From a virus: 31,282 nt of DNA. The DNA is taken from IMG/VR virus record IMGVR_UViG_3300011253_000793, positions 1 through 31,282 of that record, one strand, 5' to 3'. Positions within the stretch are counted from its first letter, which is position 1, and the number at the start of each line of letters is the position of its first letter. Made by a program: the position numbers and the translations under genes. The notes beneath the pieces were generated by a model that was given only the letters and a program-made list of their open reading frames with translations, did no database searches and was not told where the DNA came from. Below are positions 6,454 through 15,300 of this stretch, piece after piece.

Positions 6454-7359
6454 ATGAAATCTATACGGCGAAAGGTTGTGGTGTATTACAGGGACAGAAG
6501 GGGCGGGAAAACTCTGGATTTGCAAAAACAAATTGCTGAAGACTGGGCGGCTGCGCGTGACTATCAGACCTGCGGCCAAGTCATTGAGACCGAAGGCACA
6601 AGCAAACGGAACAATCGGCCTGAGCTGGAAAGAGCGTTGCGCTTGGCAAAACTGCAAAAGGCCATTTTGCTAATTCCTAGCTTTGGGCAAATGTCGCGCA
6701 ATGCTGATTGCATTGGCAAAATGATAACGCATGGGGTTGAAGTGTGTACGCCGGACGTGGCGAGCTTGAGGGAGCCTGGCGGCACTAGGGACGTGCTGAA
6801 GGTGATGGCATCAGTGGCCGAGTTTGAGGTAAGCGAGACCAAGAAGCGCGCCAAGGACGCCTATTCGCGCATCAAAGATGAGATCCGCGAGACTGGCAAG
6901 CACACAACCAAAAAGGGCAAGGTGATCACAAGTCTTGGCAACACAAAAACCACTAGCCTTGCGTCGTCTGAAGCGATCAAGGTGCGCAAAGCCAAGATGT
7001 TAGATTATGCGGCTGAAATTCAACCGGTTTTTGATCAATTGTATTCTCGGGGATGCCGATCGGCGGGAGATTTTGCGCGCAGTCTAACTGCAAAAAAGAT
7101 TGTAAGCCCTCGGGGGCATACCGTTTGGACCGCTAGCATGGCGCGCAACCTGATGAACACGCTTGGCATGACCAGCGAGCCTAGGCTGCACCTAGTTCCC
7201 AAGGTAAAAACAGATAATTTCAAGTATAACGCTAAAAAAACGATCGAAGCGGCTGATGTCGAAAAAACCATTTTGGATAATAAAGAAATGACCACTTCGA
7301 TGATTCGCCGAAAATTTGGCATACCTTACGGCGTAATTAATAGGATTTTAGGCCGATGA
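6454..7359 (+). CDS. Serine-recombinase-family protein lacking catalytic residues
   Basis: This 301-residue protein follows the small serine recombinase layout. An N-terminal YYR (11-13) aligns with the YRVS catalytic start, then EGTSKRNNRPELERAL aligns with the SGKRxxRPEL segment, and LLIPSFGQMSRN with the LxxAKLDRLSRN motif. VMASVAEFEVSETKKRAKDA matches the long E helix, and SPRGHTVWTASMARNLMNTL the DNA-binding helix-turn-helix. The nucleophile serine is absent (YRDR instead of YRVS), and the DRLSR motif reads GQMSR, losing Asp and the first Arg. The distal Arg and the RPEL Arg remain. A second HTH-like segment ends the protein (TTSMIRRKFGIPYGVINRI). It probably binds DNA without recombining it, perhaps as a regulator. 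The ATG at 6454 has AAGG upstream. Confidence 0.8.
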   Translation: MKSIRRKVVVYYRDRRGGKTLDLQKQIAEDWAAARDYQTCGQVIETEGTSKRNNRPELERALRLAKLQKAILLIPSFGQMSRNADCIGKMITHGVEVCTPDVASLREPGGTRDVLKVMASVAEFEVSETKKRAKDAYSRIKDEIRETGKHTTKKGKVITSLGNTKTTSLASSEAIKVRKAKMLDYAAEIQPVFDQLYSRGCRSAGDFARSLTAKKIVSPRGHTVWTASMARNLMNTLGMTSEPRLHLVPKVKTDNFKYNAKKTIEAADVEKTILDNKEMTTSMIRRKFGIPYGVINRILGR

Positions 7360-7604
7360 GTCGACCACTAACAGCTTTCAAGTATGGACCCAAAGCCAGC
7401 CGTATCACGGTGCCGATCGCTTGCGATGAGCACATTAGATTGGCAGCGATGGAATTTAAAACTTTGTCTGAGACCCTTGAGACAATACTTGCGCAGGACG
7501 GGCGAGTATCAGAGCGCGTCGGTGCCGCGCAGTGGGCAGTGCAAACAAGTGCGATCAATTTACGCGAAAGCGTGAAAGGCACAAACCTAAAAACATTGCG
7601 ATAA
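7356..7604 (+). CDS. Small protein, possible ribbon-helix-helix regulator
   Basis: This 82-residue protein overlaps the preceding stop as ATGA, so it is coupled to the recombinase-like gene. Its central segment SRITVPIACDEHIRLAAMEF followed by SETLETILAQD has the strand-helix-helix pattern of CopG/Arc-type proteins: alternating hydrophobic strand, then two helices with a polar turn. The family assignment is weak because the helices are short and the glycine turn is missing. It is probably a DNA-binding partner or antirepressor-like factor given its coupling, but this is inferred from position. Confidence 0.55.
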   Translation: MSRPLTAFKYGPKASRITVPIACDEHIRLAAMEFKTLSETLETILAQDGRVSERVGAAQWAVQTSAINLRESVKGTNLKTLR

Positions 7605-7624
7605 ATATTTAAGGTGATGAAGAT

Positions 7625-7885
7625 ATGAATATATTAGGAAACGCCCAAAAAAACGGCATCACGGGGAGCCGTTATGCAAATCGAATGCGCATAATAAATA
7701 GTACGGTAACACCGCTACCCGTGGTTTATTGTAGTCCGAGGTTATCAGAGGGGGGACAATCACCTAGATTGTCGGAAATGATGCACACAGCGGGGGAAAT
7801 ACTGACCGTTTGCATCTTCACCAGCAGCCTGGTTTTCTCATTATACATGATTCACGGCCTCGCCACTGGGGGTGTCTCATGGTAG
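7625..7885 (+). CDS. Small protein with one C-terminal membrane segment
   Basis: This 86-residue protein has a polar, basic first half, a repeated SPRLSE motif (38-42 and 47-51 region), and a single hydrophobic stretch near the C-terminus (EILTVCIFTSSLVFSLYMI) that would cross the inner membrane. AAGG lies about 9 bases upstream of ATG in an A-rich leader. Its stop overlaps the next start by 7 bases. I recognise no family. As an early membrane protein it could affect the host envelope or exclude other phages, but there is no direct support. Confidence 0.5.
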   Translation: MNILGNAQKNGITGSRYANRMRIINSTVTPLPVVYCSPRLSEGGQSPRLSEMMHTAGEILTVCIFTSSLVFSLYMIHGLATGGVSW

Positions 7886-8841
7886 GAAAAGTCACCCCAA
7901 ACCACATGGCTTCGGCCTCAATCATCTCGGCCATCTTAGGCCAAGATCAATATAAAACCCCCAATGATGCTTTGCGGAACTGCATTAATGCCAGCCTTGG
8001 CATCAAATCCAAAGAATGGGTTCAGAGCAAGCAAGCCGCCTTTGGCGACAGGATAGAGGGCTTTCTGGCTGAATCGGCGCGCAAAGAGCTGCAAGGCACT
8101 TGGCTAAAGACCGATTACGAAACGGCTTATTTTCACCAATCCCTGGAATTGGCTTGCAGCCTGGACGCCAGTTGCTTCGCGCACATCGACTTAGAGCACA
8201 ACCCTGATAAGGGTATTTATGTGATGACCCCAAGCCGAAAGATCCGGCTCGATGGCGAAGGTATCATTGAATGCAAGAATACCAGCGTTAAGCCTGGCGA
8301 TGGACCTTCACCGTCTCGCGGTCCACTTCAATTGCAAGCACAGTTGATGTGTACCGGCATGACTTGGGGCTGCGTCGCGACGTTATACGGTGGCTATGAT
8401 TTGCGGCTGTATATTTACGACAACGACCCATCGGTGCAAGCACTGATCACCGCGCGAGTGAATGATTTCTCGCGGCGCGTCAAAGAGCAGGATTTTTATG
8501 CGCCCGACAGTTCCGAGGATTGCCATAATATATGGCCTGTTCCGGTAAATTTTGAGCACGAACCGATGGCGGATCTGCCCGATGACATCGATGACATCGT
8601 CGAAGAAATCGAAGATGCTAAAAGGTTAAAAAAGGCGATGGATGCGAAAATTGATGCTTGTCAGCAATTGCTTAAAACGTACCTCGGCAATCACTCGATG
8701 GGTGTCACTCGTCAATACCAGCTTGACTGGCCGATGGGCAAGCCTGCCGGTGAGCGCCTTATAACCTACAAGGCGAAAGAGGCCGAGCGGGTCAAGTCCG
8801 TCAGGATCAAGAAATTGCGGGGTGACCGAAATGCAGCATAG
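7879..8841 (+). CDS. YqaJ-type (lambda exonuclease-like) recombination nuclease
   Basis: This 320-residue protein matches the YqaJ/lambda exonuclease fold. TPNHMASASIISAILGQDQY (6-25) is the typical opening, with GDRIEGFL (E60) next. Then come RLDGEGIIECKN with D125 and E131-x-K133 as the metal site, and QLQAQLMCTGM (151-161) as the conserved glutamine helix. The remainder (about 215-290) is an acidic, coiled-coil tail. Such nucleases resect double-strand ends for phage recombination; the usual annealing partner (Bet/RecT/Erf) was not found. The start ATG at 7879 overlaps the previous gene's stop; a longer reading from 7810 would run through that gene and is unlikely. Confidence 0.8.
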   Translation: MVGKVTPNHMASASIISAILGQDQYKTPNDALRNCINASLGIKSKEWVQSKQAAFGDRIEGFLAESARKELQGTWLKTDYETAYFHQSLELACSLDASCFAHIDLEHNPDKGIYVMTPSRKIRLDGEGIIECKNTSVKPGDGPSPSRGPLQLQAQLMCTGMTWGCVATLYGGYDLRLYIYDNDPSVQALITARVNDFSRRVKEQDFYAPDSSEDCHNIWPVPVNFEHEPMADLPDDIDDIVEEIEDAKRLKKAMDAKIDACQQLLKTYLGNHSMGVTRQYQLDWPMGKPAGERLITYKAKEAERVKSVRIKKLRGDRNAA

Positions 8842-9067
8842 TATTGAAGTGACCAGCCGTCAGTTTGATTGCCTGGAATTTATCCGCGCTCATCACGCTG
8901 AAACCGGCGCATATCCGTCGCAGTATCAAATCGCGGCGGGTATTCACTCAACCCAAAACAGCATTTTTATGATGTTTCAAAAGTTAATTAATAAGGGGGT
9001 GATCCATCGTGAGCGGCTTTGGTGCCGCGAATATAATCTGGCAGCAGATTACTGCCTGAAGCAATAA
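8831..9067 (+). CDS. LexA-like winged-helix DNA-binding protein
   Basis: This 78-residue protein consists almost wholly of a LexA N-terminal winged helix: SRQFDCLEFIRAHHAETGAY, then PSQYQIAAGIHSTQNSIFMMFQKLINKGVIHR, with recognition helix and wing in the expected order. There is no peptidase domain, so it would bind DNA without self-cleavage. The ATG at 8831 is preceded by GGGGTGA with a 5-base spacer; a GTG at 8822 is also open. It overlaps the exonuclease gene by 11 bases and is the last gene before the terminator. It could regulate the divergent early region or the moron promoter. Confidence 0.7.
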   Translation: MQHSIEVTSRQFDCLEFIRAHHAETGAYPSQYQIAAGIHSTQNSIFMMFQKLINKGVIHRERLWCREYNLAADYCLKQ

Positions 9068-9074
9068 GAAATAG

Positions 9075-9098
9075 CCCCGCTTCGGCGGGGTTTTTTTT
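9075..9098 (+). terminator. Rho-independent terminator of the plus-strand early cluster
   Basis: CCCCGC-TTCG-GCGGGG forms a 6-bp GC stem with a TTCG tetraloop, followed directly by eight T residues. It lies between the convergent ends of the LexA-like gene (plus) and the endolysin gene (minus) and would stop rightward transcription. The minus-strand side has no good T run, so it is mainly one-way. Confidence 0.95.
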
Positions 9099-9100
9099 GC

Positions 9101-9520
9101 CTATTGGTATTGACCGGATCTGATCATCTCCGAGATTTCCTCGGATCGCGCGCCCACTTGTACCGCCCATCGTGAATCAAGCAGCTCAACCTTTGCCGTC
9201 TCCCACAATCCCGCCTCGATCGCAGCCAGGGCTTTTTTAAATCCCAGCAGCCTGGTCAGTCCCAAGTTGAAGCATAGATCGATCAGCGCCTCTTTCCTGA
9301 CCTCATCGAGCGAGTTGAAAAAGGGCAGGGCGTTGCTCAATTCCAAGATGCAGCGCTGGATATCGTTATCAAGCAGGTAATTGATCTCATCGTCAGATAG
9401 GCCGAGACTGCCTGGCGCAATACAGCGGCCCACGCCGATCGTCTCAAGGCCCAGGTGATCTTTGTAGCAATGGGTCTCGACTCCTTCGTGCCGCTTTATC
9501 ATTTCGCGCAGACGATTCAT
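9101..9520 (-). CDS. GH24 endolysin (T4-type lysozyme)
   Basis: This 139-residue muramidase shows the T4-lysozyme catalytic triad in exact spacing: Glu12 (RHEGVE), Asp21 (CYKDHLG) and Thr27 (ETIGVG). It then has the helical body DLCFNLGLTRLLGFKKAL (about 80-97) and a C-terminal RSEEISEMI helix. There is no signal peptide or SAR segment, so export needs a holin. The ATG overlaps the stop of the upstream 161-residue membrane protein as TGATG. It is the last gene of the leftward lysis region. Confidence 0.95.
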   Translation of the reverse strand: MNRLREMIKRHEGVETHCYKDHLGLETIGVGRCIAPGSLGLSDDEINYLLDNDIQRCILELSNALPFFNSLDEVRKEALIDLCFNLGLTRLLGFKKALAAIEAGLWETAKVELLDSRWAVQVGARSEEISEMIRSGQYQ

Positions 9521-10005
9521 CAGTTGCCCTTGTGATCGTGGCTTGCGCCGTAATAAAAGCTAATGATGCTTGAGACAATCCCGCCCAAGTATCCGAGCAC
9601 TAGGCTAACGATCGTGTCAGAGTTCGCGTCCGGCGGCAGTATCGTCACCAGGGCGATATATCCGCCAAAGAATAGAACGCAACAAACTGCGATAAATTTG
9701 GGCGTCCAGTCGCCGCTGTTTGCATACGCTTGCCTGGCGTTTTGCACGTCGGCGGTTTCAAGCGCAAAAACGTCCACATCGAGCTGGGCCATTTGCACCT
9801 GAAAATCCAGCTCTGCCTTTTTAAGCTCTGCCAATTGAGCCGGAGTCGCCGCTTTGACTGCTCGCTCGATCGCGCGTGGCTCATTCGGCACGCCCAGCAC
9901 ATTGGCAATAACAGATCCGGCAGCGCCGCCGACCGGACCGCCCAGGGCTGCGCCAATGGTGGGCGCGACAGATCCCAAAATTGATTTGATTGCGTCAAAT
10001 TTCAT
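9520..10005 (-). CDS. Holin family protein with three hydrophobic segments
   Basis: This 161-residue protein has a glycine- and alanine-rich first segment (PTIGAALGGPVGGAAGSVIANVL), a charged helical middle, and two strong membrane helices near the C-terminus (KFIAVCCVLFFGGYIALVTIL and IVSLVLGYLGGIVSSIISFYYG). It ends in a His/Lys tail. This layout matches the 3TM holin group found beside endolysins in proteobacterial phages. AAGGACAAGGACAA, which also encodes the repeated Lys-Asp tail of the upstream protein, serves as ribosome site. It lies directly before the endolysin. Confidence 0.8.
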   Translation of the reverse strand: MKFDAIKSILGSVAPTIGAALGGPVGGAAGSVIANVLGVPNEPRAIERAVKAATPAQLAELKKAELDFQVQMAQLDVDVFALETADVQNARQAYANSGDWTPKFIAVCCVLFFGGYIALVTILPPDANSDTIVSLVLGYLGGIVSSIISFYYGASHDHKGN

Positions 10006-10169
10006 TTGTCCTTGTCCTTATCCTTGAGATTGTTGAACAGGTTGAACAGCACCTCGACCTTGGACTTGAGCGTTTCAACGTCCCCAATAAGTCTACTGAT
10101 CGTATAAATCAACAGCGTCACGCCCACCAAAGGTGCCCACAATTGTGACAACAATGCGATGGCATCCAT
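10002..10169 (-). CDS. Small membrane protein of the lysis region
   Basis: This 55-residue protein has one N-terminal membrane helix (LLSQLWAPLVGVTLLIYTI), then an amphipathic helix (VETLKSKVEVLFNLFNNL) and a KDKDKDK tail. It starts directly after the previous stop (TGA-ATG) and overlaps the holin start as ATGA. It falls below usual gene-finder length limits, but the tight junctions at both ends support it. It may be an antiholin or pinholin-like partner; this is unproven. Confidence 0.65.
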   Translation of the reverse strand: MDAIALLSQLWAPLVGVTLLIYTISRLIGDVETLKSKVEVLFNLFNNLKDKDKDK

Positions 10170-10583
10170 TCACTTCGCCTCAGTTAATTTTTCGTTATAA
10201 AGCTTATAAAGTGATTCGATTTTTTGCTCTGAAACTGCCGACCGTGATTCTAAAATCCCAAGCGTTACCTGAATCTCGTTAATACCTTTTTGGATATCAC
10301 GCAGGTCGGTAGCTTGCCCAATGTTTTGGCCCTCGATAGCATCGAGCCGCGAATTCTGCTGGACGTCAGCCGCAAGCAAACCTTCCTTCGGCCAGTTGAT
10401 GCGAAAATCAGAATTCATATCGATTTCAGTTTCGTGCATCAAAAGATCGTGATCGTGCTGCCTGATTGCGTTAATAATTGACATATAGGCAGCCGAGGCA
10501 ATCACAAGGCCCGCTGATATCGCGATCAGATTGCGTAATGGCAAGGTGATCAAAGAGTCATCGCTGACGGATAAATCACTCAT
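10170..10583 (-). CDS. Single-pass membrane coiled-coil protein of the lysis region
   Basis: This 137-residue protein has one membrane helix (RNLIAISAGLVIASAAYMSI, about 17-36) followed by an extended polar region and a long predicted coiled coil (about 75-135). The topology is N-in, C-out, as in inner-membrane spanins, but no outer-membrane lipoprotein partner with a lipobox was found. The segment WPKEGLLAADVQQNSRLDAI is shared with unnamed proteins near phage fibre and lysis genes. The ATG overlaps the upstream stop (GATGAGTGA). Confidence 0.6.
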   Translation of the reverse strand: MSDLSVSDDSLITLPLRNLIAISAGLVIASAAYMSIINAIRQHDHDLLMHETEIDMNSDFRINWPKEGLLAADVQQNSRLDAIEGQNIGQATDLRDIQKGINEIQVTLGILESRSAVSEQKIESLYKLYNEKLTEAK

Positions 10584-10743
10584 CCTTGCCGCGCCATTTA
10601 ACGACCAGCGGATCTTGCCAAATCCGCAAGCTCATCCAAATGATTGTGAGCAAGCTGGCAACCGGCGGCAACAAGCCCGCGAGGGTGCTAACCGCCGCGC
10701 CGACTGATAGCCAATCGAGCGCCTGTTTTGCGCTTTCTTCCAC
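10576..10743 (-). CDS. Small class II holin-like membrane protein
   Basis: This 55-residue protein has two short hydrophobic segments (WLSVGAAVSTLAGLLPPV and ASLLTIIWMSLRIWQ) and a basic tail (VVKWRGKDE), resembling small T7-type class II holins. The start is a GTG preceded by GGAGG with an 8-base spacer. Its stop overlaps the next gene. It is too short for routine gene calling, but the ribosome site and junction make it convincing. Confidence 0.6.
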   Translation of the reverse strand: MEESAKQALDWLSVGAAVSTLAGLLPPVASLLTIIWMSLRIWQDPLVVKWRGKDE

Positions 10744-10764
10744 AATCTTGACCTCCGCTAATAA

Positions 10765-10980
10765 TTAATGAGTTTCTTCGACAGGCTCGAAGGTTGGGGC
10801 TTCACCGGAAATTTCTTCTTTCGACTGCTTCATTTCGTTCAATTCCATACTCAGCAAATTGATCTGCGTTTCAAGCTCGCTGATAGTGACTGCCTGGCGA
10901 GCGTTCTGCTTTGCCAATGATTCGATCTTGCTTAAGTTGACGTATTGCTCGCGCGTCATTTCGTTCTTTTGTTCTGTCAT
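10765..10980 (-). CDS. Small coiled-coil protein
   Basis: This 71-residue acidic protein is almost wholly helical, with a clear coiled coil over residues about 15-55 (leucine/isoleucine heptads in QAVTISELETQINLLSMEL). It follows the fibre genes after a 71-base gap and has AAGGAAG 4-5 bases before its ATG. This is the largest gap between late genes here, so a lysis-region promoter is possible. The function is unknown. Confidence 0.6.
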   Translation of the reverse strand: MTEQKNEMTREQYVNLSKIESLAKQNARQAVTISELETQINLLSMELNEMKQSKEEISGEAPTFEPVEETH

Positions 10981-11051
10981 TTTTACTTCCTTTTTTTGGT
11001 TGATCTATTTTAACAAGTTGGGTTAATTGCGTAGATGTTTTTCACACTGCT

Positions 11052-11951
11052 TCAGCAAGTGAACTTAAATGTTCCGCTTCCTGCGCTAAATGGTGGTGTT
11101 CCGAAATTTGCTACCCAATTATGGTCAGCTCCGCTTCGTGTATAGGTTAAATCTTCACGATAAAAGGCCACCTCAGATCCGCCAGACGGGGTAAAACTTA
11201 CTTTATACCATTGGCTGTTGTTAGAGGTTGCAGTGTGCGACATAGTAAAACTAAAAATATGTACGCTAGGATTGCTGGGAAAATTAATAGATACGAAGTT
11301 CGTTACAGTTGCACCATTATAAAAGTTGATGATTGAATCTACTGACGTATCTGCCATTGATCCAAGCGTTTGTGGTGCATATATTGTCGTTGAGAATCCG
11401 GTATGGCTAACAAATTGACCTGGCTGATATGCAATAGACATTGCGCTGCTAAATTGATACTTCACCGCATTCTTGAGCCAGCTCAGTTTAAACGCACCTG
11501 ACACCGGCGGCACGTTCCTGGTAGCGCCATAAAAGTCGCTCATCTTTTTAGGGTTTCTACGCTCTAACGTCACGCCTTCAGTGTTTACGTTGGTGCTGCC
11601 TGAGTAAAGCCTCAAAGTGTACGTTGTCCCTGCAACTAGATTCCTATAACTGTCGCTAGATCCCCATTGGGATGAATTGACACTGCTGTAATAAGTAAAG
11701 GTATTCACATTAAATGTGAGGGTAGAACCCCCGCTTGGTGTCAATGTAAACGAAGTTATACTGCTGTTATCAAAATATCCGTTAAACCGAATGATGGTAA
11801 AGCTAAAGTAGTCATACACCAGATCAACCAGCGGAGAGTTTCCCACCGCGTCAGTAGTAGTCGGTGAGCAAGTGCCAATATTGGATGCTCGGTTGAACTG
11901 CGGAATGCTGTTAAAGTTTTGCACAACGACCGTGAGAGGGCTGCTAGACAT
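11052..11951 (-). CDS. Beta-rich fibre-associated protein
   Basis: This 299-residue protein is rich in Ser, Thr, Asn and aromatic residues and predicted to be nearly all beta. Two related halves are visible: FTLTPSGGSTLTFNVNTFTYYSS (about 67-89) and YKVSFTPSGGSEVAFYREDLTYTRSG (about 245-270) share a TPSGGS turn and strand pattern, suggesting an internal duplication. It ends in cysteine. The segment KKMSDFYGAT is typical of proteins accessory to phage fibres. The gene looks more AT-rich than its neighbours. It probably forms or decorates a receptor-binding structure; the specific role is unknown. Confidence 0.65.
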   Translation of the reverse strand: MSSSPLTVVVQNFNSIPQFNRASNIGTCSPTTTDAVGNSPLVDLVYDYFSFTIIRFNGYFDNSSITSFTLTPSGGSTLTFNVNTFTYYSSVNSSQWGSSDSYRNLVAGTTYTLRLYSGSTNVNTEGVTLERRNPKKMSDFYGATRNVPPVSGAFKLSWLKNAVKYQFSSAMSIAYQPGQFVSHTGFSTTIYAPQTLGSMADTSVDSIINFYNGATVTNFVSINFPSNPSVHIFSFTMSHTATSNNSQWYKVSFTPSGGSEVAFYREDLTYTRSGADHNWVANFGTPPFSAGSGTFKFTC

Positions 11952-12096
11952 TTCTTGTCACTTCCACCATCTCAATGGCTCTCTGCATGTCTTGTTCCAA
12001 GGTGGTTTTTAGCTTGGTCTCTATGTAGACCTCGCCGCCATCCTCAAAGGTATGCGTGAAGCAGATCCAGTCATCCCGCATCGTGTGCTCAGGCAT
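11944..12096 (-). CDS. Small protein between fibre genes
   Basis: This 50-residue acidic protein fits exactly between its neighbours: its ATG overlaps the upstream stop by 8 bases and its TAG overlaps the next ATG by 8 bases. It contains a short beta segment (WICFTHTFEDGGEVYIETK) and a C-terminal helix (LEQDMQRAIEMVEVT). It may be a small fibre chaperone or accessory protein; I know of no family. Confidence 0.6.
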   Translation of the reverse strand: MPEHTMRDDWICFTHTFEDGGEVYIETKLKTTLEQDMQRAIEMVEVTRNV

Positions 12097-12337
12097 CGGT
12101 CCAGACCGCCGCGCAGATGTCTTGAACTATCTGAGCTTGCCCTGACACATCATCTCCCGGTCTAAACTGAAACGACCTGTTCTGCGTGATCGGCAGGGTG
12201 TCATCATCTGGATCATCAACTGTCACGCGGTCGTTAACTGTCACTAACGTAATCAAAACGGACGGATCTGTCGGCTCCATGTTTGTATTCGGTCGCACAA
12301 CAATATCCGTTAATTCAACGGTTTTGGTCATTGCCAT
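12089..12337 (-). CDS. Small fibre-region protein
   Basis: This 82-residue acidic, beta-rich protein follows the giant fibre gene by one base. The ribosome site (AAGGAGAAA) is part of the last codons of that gene. Sequence features include VRPNTNMEPTDPSVLI and an acidic loop (TVDDPDDDTLP). It is probably a tail-fibre accessory or capping protein; no known family is recognised. Confidence 0.6.
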   Translation of the reverse strand: MAMTKTVELTDIVVRPNTNMEPTDPSVLITLVTVNDRVTVDDPDDDTLPITQNRSFQFRPGDDVSGQAQIVQDICAAVWTDA

Positions 12338-12339
12338 TC

Positions 12340-15300
12340 CTATTTCTCCTTGAGTTTCGTTTTAAGGGTTTCTACTTCTTGCGTTAATTCCTTTATGGCC
12401 TCAACTAACAGCGGAACTAATTTGGCATAATCAACCGTCAGATAATTTTCACCAGATTTGGAAGTGATCTCGCCAGTTTGCTCGTCTGTATCCATGTCGA
12501 TTGGAGCCAACGACACGGCCTCTGGCAACACGGCTTGAATTTGTTGCGCCGACAATCCCACTTGCTGCTTGTCGTTGCTGTAACCCAATTCTTTGGCAAG
12601 ATCGTTTTCAACGTACTTGAAGCCTGAGAGGGAGTTAACTTTCTCTAAAGCGTTATCAATATCCGCTGTCTTAGTCTTTAGACGCATATCTGAATAATAT
12701 GCAGTCACGTTCCCAGAGGTTGCTATCTCCGCAGAACCACCGCCAACATATAGTCTTTTGTTGTTGTACGTTCTGACCCAAGTGGTGTCAGTCATGTGAA
12801 CGCCGCCAGCGTGGGAAGAGAAATATATCCCTTCATTGCCGCTGGTCCGATACCAAGTGTCACTCCCGTTTATTAGTGTGTGACCGTCTTGGCTTAATCC
12901 GGCGTTCGCCTTTAGAATTTTTGAGCATTCAATACCGGTGGGGGTCATTTTTACAACATTTTCCTCTCCTGCTGGGTGGAAACATAAATTCCCAGCCGAG
13001 GTATAAATATTCATGGCGCTTGCACCGCCCCACGACGTGTAGCCAGTGCCAGCTTTCCAAGCCTGAAAATTCCCGTTATTTGAATTAAGCCTTAATAGGC
13101 TGTATGTAGTTTGGGATGCTGAACCAATATCTACGCCGACAAAATACGCAGAGCCGCTTGTGACATTCAATGTTCCTGTCAACGTACCACCAGCAAGGGG
13201 CAAGTGACCTACTGTTGAGTAAGTATAAGCCGAGTTCCAGTTGGTAGAGGTGCCGCCTGAAGCAGAAATAGTCCCAGTCACATACAGGTTATTCGTGATC
13301 CTTACATTACTATCGCTTTTTCCGATAGACATAATTTCAGTGGTAGATATAAATGGTGAATCAGAAAAAAACCTTGTACCACCATAAGTCGGATTTGCCC
13401 CTATCTCTATCCCAGTGTGCCAGCCTAGCCGCAGCCTGCTGTGAGTGCCGTATCCGTTATTATACGCACCCTTTAAACCTATCAGATAATAACCATTGTT
13501 GTCAGTTCTTTGACCCCAGCTAATTCCACTAGGGTTCTGAGCATCTGTTACAGCGGCAGGGTCTGTTTCTGTATCCGCTAAATTTAAGTGCCGAGTTACT
13601 CCGGTTGTAGCACCCTTTCTAAATAAGAAAGTACCTGAAGCATCTTCAGATCTATCTGATCGGAAAGCATCCCCAGCAGTTAGGGTATTGCCTGATATAT
13701 TTCGGCTTGCGTCTATTGTTACAAGACCGCCTACCTTAAAATTGCCCGCAATAAGATTTACACCAGATTTGCCGTAAGCCGTTCCGCCATCTAGCTCAAT
13801 TCCAGTGTCAAACGATATTCTCAGTTGCTGATACGTGGGGTGAACCCATGTGCCAGCAGTTCTGTAAATTCCATAGTCGGCGTTTACGTGCCAAAAGATA
13901 CCCTCATTTGACGCGGCGGTGTGACCTATAGAGGCGGGGTAAGCGTTAAGCCCGATGCCCATAGCTGGAGGGAAAATACTGCCGCCAGTAATTAAGTCGT
14001 TATAAACTTTTACATCTGTAACCGCAGAACCCTCACCGATAGACATTAATTTGGTAGTAAAGTCTTCGTTGTTGTAAAAACGAATTCCTCCATATACGCC
14101 CTGCGCACCCATGCGAATGCCGGTGTGCCACCGCAAATCCAACTTTGAATAATTCCCCCCAACATCCTCCATTGAAGTGCCGATGGAATAGTTTGCAAAA
14201 TCGCTGCCGCCGCCAAACGTAAGTTTTGTACCTGCGTTATTATAAGGAGTTGACGCGGCGGTTCCGCCCAGTATCACATTTCCTGAAAATGTTCCCGCCA
14301 CCGTTGTTAGGTTATTGCTCGCATCAATTACCGTGGCGGTTCCTATCTTGAGAACGCCGTCTTCAATAACTAAATCTCTACCTCTGAAATAGTAATTCCC
14401 TGTATCAGCAGGCTCGCCCCAGTAAACATCTTTGCCAGTTTGGTAGTTGTAAACGCCAGAAACGGATGCGTGCGTGGAGAAGTGCGGGATTCTCCAAAAG
14501 TCCGCTGAGCCTGCTGACCCGATTTTTAACTGCGCGTTTGTGATATTGGTGTAATCGCCACTGCCGCCAGAGTATGACCCTGAAACCTCTATGCTCGTTG
14601 GGAACAGGCTTCTGTCGTTCGTAATAACGGCGCTGCCACCCATCGCCAAGTTGCCGCTAACGATATTGACTAACCCGTTTCCCAAAATAGCGAATCGTTC
14701 GTTAGTCTCGCTTTTATCTGCGCCGGTCCTTGTGTGAAAACGAATAGCAGCAATGTCATCAGCATAAGTTGTAGCTATATGAGCATCGCCCACGTTGTTG
14801 TCATACCAGATTTGAAAGCCTTCTGATGTGATCGGGCCTTGATCGGATCTTAGGTTGAGAACAGGGTCATAACTACTATTCCCCCTGATGTCTACAATTG
14901 TATCGGCTCCGGTTTTCTTTATATCTAAGTTGCCGGTCAATGCCCCGCCAGTTGCTGTTACTACCCCGCTGCTAGTAATAGCCCCACTAGAGATGGTTCC
15001 TGCGAAGGTTGCGTCCCCAGTGCCGCTCAAGCTACCTGCAAGTTGGCGAGTAGTGGAATTGACACCTGCATACCAATAGAACGTATCTGATGTTGTGTAA
15101 ACGCTATTAATGAAACTTGCGCTTTCTACGCCAAATCCGTAAAACTGAAAATCATTGCCTAATGCTGAGTCATATAAAACAATCTTGCGGGTTCGTATAC
15201 CGCTGCGATTAATTCTCAACTCTGAAACTGTGCTTGCTATGTTGATATCGCCGCTTGCTGTAATAGCCCCACTTGAGATAGTGCCAACGGTCAGATTGCG

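Noticed and set aside
8577-8606. Tandem GATGACATC repeat inside the exonuclease gene
   Set aside because: It encodes the repeated DDID of an acidic tail and is explained by protein sequence.
9075-9098. Bidirectional terminator
   Set aside because: The minus-strand side lacks a T run directly after the stem, so only the plus-strand direction is supported.
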